Made by a program: the position numbers and the translations under genes. A stretch of 5,074 nucleotides of DNA. Source: an uncultured Clostridia bacterium (GTDB lineage: Bacteria; Bacillota; Clostridia; Christensenellales; Borkfalkiaceae). The stretch is from assembly GCA_945835865.1 (NCBI GenBank), contig CAMAJQ010000092.1:1-5074 (forward strand), in the 5' to 3' direction. A model generated the notes under the pieces. That model ran no database searches, was not told the DNA's origin, and saw only the letters and a list, made by a program, of their open reading frames with translations. Numbering within the stretch: position 1 is the stretch's first letter; each line of letters starts with the position of its first letter. Below are positions 1 to 5,074 of this stretch, piece by piece.

Positions 1-440
1 CCCCCCGCATCGCCCTGCTCTCCAACGGAGCGGAAGAAACCAAGGGCTGCGAATCGGTGAAGGAAGCGCACCGACTTCTGAAATCCCTCCCCTACCGCTT
101 TATCGGGAACGTCGAGGCAACCGACGCCCTGAACGGGAGGACCGACGCCGTCGTCTGCGACGGCTTCCACGGCAATATCCTTCTCAAATGCATCGAGGGG
201 ACGGCGAAGGCGGTCGTCTCCGAACTCAGGGAAAAACTCAAAGGGATCCCCGGAGCGGACGAAGCGATCGACGAGGTAAAAAAGAAATACGATTATAACA
301 CGCAGGGAGGAGCCGTCCTCCTCGGCGTGAACAGGCTCGTCATGAAAGGACACGGCTCGGCAACGGGCGAGGCGGTGGAAAACATGATCCTCCGTGCGTG
401 CGCGCTGCTGAAAGCGAATTTTCCCGCCTGTCTCGGGTGA
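1..440 (+). CDS. plsX: Phosphate acyltransferase PlsX, C-terminal part (5' end outside window)
   Basis: PlsX converts acyl-ACP plus phosphate into acyl-phosphate, the donor used by PlsY in the first step of phospholipid synthesis; it is a peripheral membrane enzyme. The frame is open from position 3 and ends at TGA 438-440, giving about 145 residues of a family normally near 330-340. Recognisable conserved stretches, in order, are LLSNGAEETKG (from base 15), FIGNVEA, VVCDGFHGNILLK, YDYNTQGGAVLLGVN and MKGHGSA near the end; all match the PlsX C-terminal half. A GTG at 57 is internal and is not the start, because the PlsX match extends upstream to the window edge. No acpP or rnc gene follows, although these often follow plsX in Bacillota; a terminator comes about 120 bases after the stop, so this is probably the last gene of its transcription unit. 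Identification is from family motifs recalled by eye. Confidence 0.95.
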   Translation, partial: PRIALLSNGAEETKGCESVKEAHRLLKSLPYRFIGNVEATDALNGRTDAVVCDGFHGNILLKCIEGTAKAVVSELREKLKGIPGADEAIDEVKKKYDYNTQGGAVLLGVNRLVMKGHGSATGEAVENMILRACALLKANFPACLG

Positions 441-561
441 TCCCCGGAACCGAGCGGAGAGAATATCTCGCCCGAAAGGAGAAATGCCGCACGTAAAACG
501 CGCTTTCGGAAAAGACTGAAAGGAAAGCAATCCCCGTATCCATGAAATATCCGGACGTTTG

Positions 562-604
562 AAAGGACCGACGAAAAACTCGTCGATCCTTTTTCGTTTT
601 TTTT
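562..604 (+). terminator. Rho-independent terminator downstream of plsX
   Basis: The arms 562-574 and 580-592 pair over 13 positions, with one C/A mismatch (568/586) and a five-base loop AAAAC. A T-rich run, interrupted by CG at 595-596, continues to 604. The T run lies on the plus-strand 3' side, so it terminates transcription coming from plsX. The opposite direction has only a weak U tract (CTTTC), so it is probably not an efficient bidirectional terminator. Confidence 0.85.
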
Positions 605-633
605 AAAATGATTGCGTTTCGGATATTCCGAGG

Positions 634-667
634 AAAAACGCGGCGTTCCGATCTTTCGCTGCGCCGC
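634..667 (-). terminator. Possible terminator of the metG-tatD-rSAM-rsmA operon
   Basis: Read on the minus strand, 8 bases after the rsmA stop, GCGGCG (667-662) can pair with CGCCGC (645-640) around a 16-base loop. That loop can itself form a 3-bp CGA/TCG mini-stem. The hairpin is followed by G and then TTTTT (638-634). The position right after the last gene and the T run fit an intrinsic terminator, but the loop is long and the U tract short, so the call is moderate. Confidence 0.5.
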
Positions 668-674
668 CCGTCCG

Positions 675-1511
675 TCAGAGATATCCTCGTTCGGACAGAA
701 TTCCCGCAAGGCGGACGTATTCTTCCACGCCGAGCGTTTCCCCCCGGCAGAGAACGTCGAGCCCCGCATCCCTGACGCCTTCTTCCGCCTGCGCGCGGGA
801 AAGACGGAACGCCTGCATCAGATTGTTGACGAGCGTTTTTCTTCTGCTCTGAAATGCCGCGCGGACGACGGAGCGGACGGCTTGCCGAACGGCAGGGGTA
901 TACTTTTCGCGGTCGACGGAAATCTTTACGACGGCGGAATCGACGTTCGGCACGGGATAAAAACAATTCCTGCCGATTCGCATCACCTTCTCCGCACTGC
1001 CTGCGGCGTTCACCGCGACGGTGACCGCCCCGTATTCGGGCGTGCCGGGTCTCGCGCACAACCGGTCGGCGACTTCCTCCTGCACGGTCACCGTGACGGA
1101 GGAAACGCGCTCTCCTTCCTCGAGAAATTTCATCAGCACGGGCGTGGTGATATAATAGGGAAGATTGGCGACGACGGCGTACGCACCCCCCGCGAGGGTT
1201 TCGAGTTCCCCCGTCGGGATCTTCATCACGTCCCGGAAATAGATCTCCACGTTATCTCTTCCTTTCAGCGTCTCGTTCAGAACGGGCTCGAGGTTGCGGT
1301 CGATCTCGAATCCGATCACCCTCTTCGCCCGGTCGGAAATCGCCGCGGTCAGCGTGCCGCCCCCGCAACCGACTTCCAGAACGACGTCCTCTCCGCCGAT
1401 CCCCGCCTTTTCCACGATGGAGGCGAGCAGGTTTGCGTCCGTCAGAAAGTTCTGACCGAACCTCTTCTGAAAGGTAAAATGATTCTTTTGTAATATCTCC
1501 TTCAGCGACAT
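675..1511 (-). CDS. rsmA: 16S rRNA (adenine1518/1519-N6)-dimethyltransferase RsmA/KsgA
   Basis: This enzyme uses S-adenosylmethionine to dimethylate two adjacent adenosines in the 3'-terminal hairpin of 16S rRNA, late in small-subunit assembly. The 278-residue product has the family's usual length. Visible motifs are FGQNFL (18-23), the SAM-binding loop LEVGCGGGTLT (45-55), the acidic residue ending strand 2 in GFEID (67-71), the catalytic NLPYYI (116-121), QEEVADR (144-150), FYPVPNVDSAVV (184-195) and the C-terminal FQSRRKTLVNNL (220-231). The usual Pro of the GPG-type SAM loop is Cys49 here, a conservative-looking oddity. The start is ATG 1511-1509, which overlaps the upstream stop as TGATG and has GAGG seven bases before it. 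A longer in-frame start at 1577 would add 22 residues inside the preceding gene that match no family member, so it was not used. It is the last gene of the four-gene operon and is probably translationally coupled to the radical SAM gene. Confidence 0.97.
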   Translation of the reverse strand: MSLKEILQKNHFTFQKRFGQNFLTDANLLASIVEKAGIGGEDVVLEVGCGGGTLTAAISDRAKRVIGFEIDRNLEPVLNETLKGRDNVEIYFRDVMKIPTGELETLAGGAYAVVANLPYYITTPVLMKFLEEGERVSSVTVTVQEEVADRLCARPGTPEYGAVTVAVNAAGSAEKVMRIGRNCFYPVPNVDSAVVKISVDREKYTPAVRQAVRSVVRAAFQSRRKTLVNNLMQAFRLSRAQAEEGVRDAGLDVLCRGETLGVEEYVRLAGILSERGYL

Positions 1512-2104
1512 CAACTGTCCTCGATCATCTCCCGCACGCGAAGGGGGATCCCGACCTTTTTGGCGAGAGCGCGGCATTTCTCTACTTCTTTTTCGCCGAT
1601 ACAGTCGACGACGGAAAAGGTCGTCGCGATGCCTGCGGATTTACAACTGCGGGCAAAAGAAATCAGTTCCTCGAAAGCGTCCTCTCCGAAGACGGGGCGG
1701 CAAAGATCGAAATAGCGGTCTCGATCGGAAGCGTTGAGGCTGACGTTCACGAAATCGACGGCGCCCGCAAGCGCGGGGACGATGTCCTCGCCGTTGATGA
1801 GATTTCCCTGTCCGTTGGTGTTCAGGCGCACGCAGTATCCCCGCGCGCGAAGCGTTTTGCCGACTTCGAGCAGGACGCCGAGACGGAAGGTCGGCTCACC
1901 GAAACCGCAGAAAACGACTTCGTCGTAATTCTTGTCCGGAACGGCGGCGAGAACTTCTTGGGCGGAGGGCTCTTTTTCCAGCCACAGTTCGTTGCCGTAA
2001 TAACTCGTCTTTCCGTTGCGCACGCAAAACTCGCAGTCGTTGGAACATCGATTGGTCAGGTTGATATAAAGGTTGTTGCCGAGTTCGTAAACGATCGTGT
2101 CCAT
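1511..2104 (-). CDS. TatD-associated radical SAM protein
   Basis: A small radical SAM enzyme of 197 residues; the substrate is unknown. The N-terminus has the [4Fe-4S] cluster motif C-x3-C-x2-C (Cys20, Cys24, Cys27) in LTNRCSNDCEFCVRNG. It is followed by a GGEP-like SAM-contact segment, FCGFGEPTFR (65-74), then LNTNG (94-98) and NVSLNA (120-125), as in radical SAM barrels. Its length fits the bare core with no SPASM or other auxiliary cluster domain. The sequence style and its position directly behind tatD match the family I know as 'TatD family-associated radical SAM protein' (TIGR04038, from memory). It starts one base after the tatD stop, with AAGAGGT (2117-2111) seven bases before the ATG, and overlaps rsmA by one base. 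Co-expression with tatD, metG and rsmA suggests a nucleic-acid or translation-linked role, but that is inference. Radical SAM assignment is near certain; biochemical function cannot be read from the sequence. Confidence 0.92.
   Translation of the reverse strand: MDTIVYELGNNLYINLTNRCSNDCEFCVRNGKTSYYGNELWLEKEPSAQEVLAAVPDKNYDEVVFCGFGEPTFRLGVLLEVGKTLRARGYCVRLNTNGQGNLINGEDIVPALAGAVDFVNVSLNASDRDRYFDLCRPVFGEDAFEELISFARSCKSAGIATTFSVVDCIGEKEVEKCRALAKKVGIPLRVREMIEDS
1519..1522 (-). promoter_or_regulatory. Shine-Dalgarno site of rsmA
   Basis: GAGG on the minus strand lies seven bases upstream of the ATG at 1511, within the last codons of the radical SAM gene. Together with the TGATG stop/start overlap it supports the short start for rsmA over the in-frame ATG at 1577. 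Confidence 0.7.
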
Positions 2105-2105
2105 C

Positions 2106-2873
2106 TTATAACCTCTTGAATATTTTTCTTGCGTTTTCTTCCGCGATTTTTTCCGTTTCCTTGACGGTCATACCGTATATCGAAGCGAGTTTTTCCACGA
2201 TAATCGGTATATTGGCAGGCGTATTCTTCGTCCCGCGCAGGGGATGCGGCGCGAGATAGGGGCAATCGGTCTCCGTCGTCACGTACGCGGGAGGAATGGA
2301 AGAGACGACCTCTTCCTTCTTCGCGTTCGTGAAAGTGATCACCCCGCCGAAGGTAAAATACGCTCCGAGTTTTCTGTAGACTTTCGCACATTCCGCGCTC
2401 TCGCTGTAACAGTGAAGAACGAAGCCGTGCGCCGTGAGATCGGCGTGTTTTTTCAGAAATTCCGTCGTCGCCGCGCTCGCATCCCGGGAATGGACGACGA
2501 AGGGAAGCTCCTCCCGGCAAGCGATCTCCGCCTGGCGGAGAAACGCCCTTTCCTGCACGTCGCGCGGGTAAACGTTCCAGTGAAAATCGAAACCGATTTC
2601 CCCGACTCCGACGCATTTCGGATGGGATAGCAAACCGATCAGCCGCTTTTCGCTTTCCCCGTCGAGTTCCCCCGCATGGTCGGGATGAACGCCCGCCGTA
2701 AAATACATAAACGGAAAACGTTCGGCGAGTTCTTTCGCTTTTTCCGAACTGCTCAGATCGTATCCCGCGTTGACGACGAGCCCGACGCCCGCCTGCAGGC
2801 ACAGATCGGCGACCCTTTCTTCTTCTCCCGCGAACTTCGGGTCGTTCAGGTGCGCGTGTACGTCGACGAACAT
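2106..2873 (-). CDS. tatD: TatD family metal-dependent hydrolase (YabD/YcfH-like)
   Basis: Members of this amidohydrolase-fold family act as two-metal cytoplasmic DNases (3'-5' exonuclease activity shown for E. coli TatD); the physiological substrate of Bacillota YabD-type members is less clear. The 255-residue product has the normal length. Metal-site residues are visible in order: H6 and H8 in DVHAHL, the GVHPDHA segment (61-67), E92 in GEIGFDFH, H128 in VHSRDA, H154 in HCYSES and D203 in TETDCPYLAP. No key ligand is missing. The start ATG 2873-2871 lies four bases after the metG stop and has no convincing Shine-Dalgarno sequence (only GACGGG close to the ATG), which suggests translational coupling to metG. 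The order metG-tatD is common in Bacillota and supports the YabD-like assignment. The name tatD refers to the family; no link to Tat protein export is implied. Confidence 0.95.
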   Translation of the reverse strand: MFVDVHAHLNDPKFAGEEERVADLCLQAGVGLVVNAGYDLSSSEKAKELAERFPFMYFTAGVHPDHAGELDGESEKRLIGLLSHPKCVGVGEIGFDFHWNVYPRDVQERAFLRQAEIACREELPFVVHSRDASAATTEFLKKHADLTAHGFVLHCYSESAECAKVYRKLGAYFTFGGVITFTNAKKEEVVSSIPPAYVTTETDCPYLAPHPLRGTKNTPANIPIIVEKLASIYGMTVKETEKIAEENARKIFKRL

Positions 2874-2877
2874 CCCG

Positions 2878-4824
2878 TCAACGCACGGTCGCGCCGTCGG
2901 GAAGGGATGGATCCTCGGGAGAAACGACGACCACTTTTCCGTCCTTTTCGGCGCAGAGGATCATTCCCCTGCTCTCCACACCGCAGAGTTTCACGGGTTT
3001 CAGGTTCGCCACGACGACGACCTTTTTTCCGATCAGTTCTTCCGGTTTATAATATTCGGCGATCCCGCTCGCGACCGTTCTCTCTTCGCCTCCCACCGAA
3101 AGGGTGAGTTTGAGCAGTTTTCTGGATTTTTCGATTTTCACGCAGTCCTTCACGAGGGCGGTTTTCAGGCTGACCTTCATGAAGTCTTCGATGCCGATCT
3201 CCGCGGGAGCGGCAGGTTGTTCTTTCTCTTCTTTCCGTTCGGGAAGGGCGTATTTTGCGGCGATGGCTTCGGCTTTCGCGGCGACTTCTTTTGCGTCGAA
3301 ACGCGGAAAGATCGCCGGGGCGTCCTCCGCCACTTTCGTTCCGTCTGGATAGAGTCCGAACTTCCCCATCTCTCCGAAAGGACGGAGTCCGGTATTCAGT
3401 TGACGGCAGACCTCCGCCGCCGTCGCGGGCATGAAGGGTTCGAGAAGGGAGGTCGCGATGACGATGGCTTCCGTCAGATTGTACATGACCGTCTTCAGTC
3501 TCGGCGCGTCCGCGGGATCCTTCGCAAGGATCCACGGCGAAGTCTCGTCGATATACTTATTTGCCCGGCGCAGAAGGGAGAACACGCAGTCGATGGCGTC
3601 GGCGACGCGGAAAGAATCCATGCACTCCTTCACCTTTCCGTAAGCGGAGCAGGCAACTTCTTTGAGTTCCTCGTCGACGGGCAGATCGACCCCTCCCCTT
3701 TCGACGACGCCGCCGAAATATTTGTTGCTCATGGCGATCGTCCTCTTGACGAGGTTTCCGTAGACGTTGGCGAGATCGGAATTGATCTTTTCCGTCATGA
3801 GATCCCACGAGATCAGTCCGTCGTTATCGAAGGGCATGGAGTCGAGGACGTAATAGCGGACGGCGTCCACCCCGTAGACGGACGCGAGGTCGTCGGCATA
3901 CAGGACGTTGCCCTTGGATTTGCTCATCTTTCCCCCTTCCTGCAACAGCCAGGGATGCCCGAAGACGTGCTTGGGAAGAGGCAGACCGAGCGCCATCAGG
4001 AAAACGGGCCAGTAGATGGTGTGAAAGCGGATGATGTCCTTGCCGATGACGTGGACGTCCGCAGGCCAGTATTCCTTGAATTTTTCGTCGCTTTCGCCGT
4101 CGACCCGATAGCCGAGCCCGGTGATATAGTTGGTAAGGGCGTCGAGCCAGACGTAGACGACGTGGCGGGGATCGAAACCGACGGGAATGCCCCATTTGAA
4201 CGAAGTCCTCGAAACGCAGAGGTCCTGAAGCCCCGGGCGGAGAAAGTTGTTCATCATCTCGTTCCATCTCGAGCGAGGCGAAATGAATTCGGGGTGTTCG
4301 TTGAAATAGTCGATCAGTCTGGGCGCGTACTTGCTCATTCTGAAGAAATACGCCTCTTCTTTCGCTTTGCCCACTTCTCTTCCGCAGTCGGGGCACTTGC
4401 CGTCGACGAGTTGACTTTCCGTCCAGAAAGATTCGCAGGGAGTACAGTACCAACCCTCGTAAGAGCCTTTATAGATGTCTCCCTGATCGTAGAATTTCTT
4501 GAAAATAGCGGCGACCTGCTCCTCGTGGTCGCGGTCGGTCGTGCGGATGAATTTATCGTAAGAGACGTTCATCAGGTCCCAGATCGCCCGGATCTCGGAA
4601 GAAACTTCGTCCACGTATTGCTTGGGCGTCTTCCCTGCTTTCTGCGCTTTTTCCTCGATTTTCTGACCGTGTTCGTCCGTACCCGTCTGAAAGAGGACGT
4701 CGTAGCCCTGTCTTCTGCGGAAACGGGCGACGGAGTCGGCGAGAATGGCTTCGTACGTGTTTCCGATATGCGGCTTCGACGACGTGTACGCGATCGCCGT
4801 GGTGATGTAATATTTCTGTTTCAT
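2878..4824 (-). CDS. metG: Methionyl-tRNA synthetase with C-terminal tRNA-binding domain
   Basis: A class I aminoacyl-tRNA synthetase that activates methionine with ATP and charges initiator and elongator tRNA-Met in the cytoplasm. The 648-residue product fits the MetS/MetG type with a fused tail. The HIGH signature reads HIGN (19-22) in the context KPHIGNTYEAILAD, a variant I recall from other clostridial enzymes. GTDEHGQK is at 48-55, and a four-cysteine zinc knuckle is Cys127/Cys130 and Cys144/Cys147. The KMSKS loop is intact at 299-303. The anticodon-binding helical domain follows, including the segment DETSPW. Residues about 543-648 form an EMAPII/Trbp111-like tRNA-binding domain that aids dimerisation and tRNA capture. 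The start is ATG 4824-4822, with GGAGG nine bases upstream. Extending in frame to 4923 would translate the promoter and was rejected. It is the first gene of the operon, read from a sigma-A-type promoter about 60 bases upstream. No T-box leader fits in that short 5' UTR. Confidence 0.98.
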   Translation of the reverse strand: MKQKYYITTAIAYTSSKPHIGNTYEAILADSVARFRRRQGYDVLFQTGTDEHGQKIEEKAQKAGKTPKQYVDEVSSEIRAIWDLMNVSYDKFIRTTDRDHEEQVAAIFKKFYDQGDIYKGSYEGWYCTPCESFWTESQLVDGKCPDCGREVGKAKEEAYFFRMSKYAPRLIDYFNEHPEFISPRSRWNEMMNNFLRPGLQDLCVSRTSFKWGIPVGFDPRHVVYVWLDALTNYITGLGYRVDGESDEKFKEYWPADVHVIGKDIIRFHTIYWPVFLMALGLPLPKHVFGHPWLLQEGGKMSKSKGNVLYADDLASVYGVDAVRYYVLDSMPFDNDGLISWDLMTEKINSDLANVYGNLVKRTIAMSNKYFGGVVERGGVDLPVDEELKEVACSAYGKVKECMDSFRVADAIDCVFSLLRRANKYIDETSPWILAKDPADAPRLKTVMYNLTEAIVIATSLLEPFMPATAAEVCRQLNTGLRPFGEMGKFGLYPDGTKVAEDAPAIFPRFDAKEVAAKAEAIAAKYALPERKEEKEQPAAPAEIGIEDFMKVSLKTALVKDCVKIEKSRKLLKLTLSVGGEERTVASGIAEYYKPEELIGKKVVVVANLKPVKLCGVESRGMILCAEKDGKVVVVSPEDPSLPDGATVR

Positions 4825-4833
4825 GCCTGAAGG

Positions 4834-4839
4834 CCTCCG
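4834..4839 (-). promoter_or_regulatory. Shine-Dalgarno site of metG
   Basis: CGGAGG on the minus strand ends nine bases before the ATG at 4824. It is a strong match to the anti-SD and decides the metG start in favour of 4824 over upstream in-frame codons. Confidence 0.8.
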
Positions 4840-4890
4840 TTCGAACGTGCTTGCGCGGCGGGAATCCTCCCGACCGCTTCCGACATCTAT

Positions 4891-4919
4891 ATTATACATG
4901 AAATTTAAGAAAAAGTAAA
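4891..4919 (-). promoter_or_regulatory. Sigma-A-type promoter of the metG operon
   Basis: On the minus strand, TTTACT (4919-4914, four of six matches to TTGACA) is followed by a 17-base spacer and a perfect TATAAT (4896-4891) in an AT-rich patch that stands out against the surrounding DNA. Transcription would begin near 4884, giving a 5' untranslated leader of about 60 bases before metG. It is the only strong promoter I see for the four-gene operon. Confidence 0.75.
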
Positions 4920-4953
4920 ACATAAACGGGCAAAACTTTACATAACTTGTACC

Positions 4954-5074
4954 ATGAACGTGATTTTTACCCTGATTTTTCTCCTTTCCGTCTCCGTCTT
5001 TCTCTTTGTCGACCCCAACGGTGCGCTCGCCGCGATGACGCAGGGTTGCGAAAAGGCGGTCGCACTCTCTCTGA
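4954..5074 (+). CDS. Probable spore maturation protein A (SpmA-like), N-terminal fragment
   Basis: The frame opens at ATG 4954 and stays open to the right edge, showing 40 codons. The visible protein starts MNVIFTLIFLLSVSVFLFVDPNG, with one hydrophobic segment over residues 3-18, then continues ALAAMTQGCEKAVALSL. This layout resembles the N-terminus of SpmA / nucleoside-recognition (Gate) domain proteins: a first membrane helix, a short polar turn, then a segment of the type 'A...G...AV.LS' leading into the next helix. SpmA, usually with SpmB, is a membrane protein needed for proper dehydration of the spore core. No Shine-Dalgarno sequence is visible before the ATG, and the in-frame stop at 4906-4908 leaves no earlier start candidate. 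It is divergent from metG, with 129 bases between the two starts. With so few residues another membrane protein is possible; the assignment is moderate. Confidence 0.6.
   Translation, partial: MNVIFTLIFLLSVSVFLFVDPNGALAAMTQGCEKAVALSL

Noticed and set aside
484..519. Micro-ORF of 11 codons (MPHVKRAFGKD) preceded by AAAGGAG at 475-481
   Set aside because: The spacing between AAAGGAG and ATG is only two bases, the peptide resembles nothing I know, and no gene follows before the terminator. It is most likely chance.
340..1059. Minus-strand open frames running across the rsmA 3' end, both terminators and the plsX 3' end
   Set aside because: They are Arg-rich translations that cross two terminator hairpins and overlap two well-supported genes in other frames.
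612..1493. Plus-strand open frame of about 293 codons antisense to rsmA
   Set aside because: It is low-information Arg/His/Asp-rich sequence with no motif, and the opposing strand encodes a complete RsmA.
1512..1577. In-frame 22-codon N-terminal extension of rsmA
   Set aside because: It lies inside the radical SAM gene, encodes Arg-rich sequence foreign to RsmA, and the ATG at 1511 has a GAGG site and a TGATG coupling overlap.
2770..4830. Plus-strand open frame of about 686 codons, antisense to metG and the start of tatD
   Set aside because: It has no recognisable domain and is rich in Phe/Arg/Asp/Val/His, as expected from the complement of GC-rich codons. It exactly shadows genes with strong family motifs on the other strand.
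4838..4847. Perfect 10-base palindrome CGTTCGAACG overlapping the upstream edge of the metG Shine-Dalgarno site
   Set aside because: A single short palindrome without a second copy or a matching known operator is expected by chance in this GC-rich sequence.
4825..4884. Possible T-box or other riboswitch in the metG leader
   Set aside because: The predicted leader is only about 60 bases, and no T-box sequence or terminator/antiterminator pair is visible.
4825..4923. In-frame 33-codon N-terminal extension of metG, starting with a hydrophobic-looking MFYFFLNFMYNI
   Set aside because: It is a translation of the AT-rich promoter (including TATAAT). The start at 4824 has a strong Shine-Dalgarno sequence and matches the usual MetG N-terminus.
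4922..4948. SigE-like site before the SpmA-like gene: ATA (4922-4924), 16 bases, CATAACTT (4941-4948)
   Set aside because: The -10 match is imperfect, and transcription would start at about the ATG at 4954, leaving no leader.

Overview
This window looks like ordinary chromosomal housekeeping DNA from a Bacillota (Firmicutes) bacterium, most likely a Clostridia-type lineage. The grounds are a metG-tatD-...-rsmA cluster in the order typical of Bacillota, a MetG with a fused C-terminal tRNA-binding domain, a TatD-linked radical SAM gene, and a probable spore maturation protein A start at the right edge. GC content is in the mid-50s by eye, so this is not a low-GC Clostridium or Bacillus. A Christensenellales-like gut clostridium is possible but is only a guess.

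Layout. Positions 1-440 (+) hold the C-terminal ~145 residues of the phosphate acyltransferase PlsX, which continues off the left edge. Positions 441-674 are intergenic. They hold a good rho-independent terminator for plsX (562-604, + strand) and a weaker one for the opposing operon (634-667, - strand). Positions 675-4824 are a tight four-gene minus-strand operon. In transcription order it runs metG (methionyl-tRNA synthetase, 4824-2878), tatD (metal-dependent hydrolase, 2873-2106), a TatD-associated radical SAM protein (2104-1511) and rsmA/ksgA (16S rRNA dimethyladenosine methyltransferase, 1511-675). The junctions are +4 nt, +1 nt and a 1-nt TGATG overlap. A near-consensus sigma-A promoter (4891-4919) and a strong Shine-Dalgarno sequence precede metG. 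Positions 4825-4953 are a divergent intergenic region, and from 4954 a plus-strand membrane protein resembling SpmA begins and runs off the right edge.

The operon combines tRNA charging, a TatD-type nuclease/hydrolase and rRNA modification, so it is a translation and RNA-maintenance cluster. In Bacillus subtilis the corresponding region is metS-yabD-yabE-rnmV-ksgA. Here the RNase M5 gene (rnmV) is absent between tatD and rsmA, and a small radical SAM gene of unknown substrate sits there. That gene is the least understood item in the window. I see no CRISPR array, mobile element, RNA gene or clearly new system.
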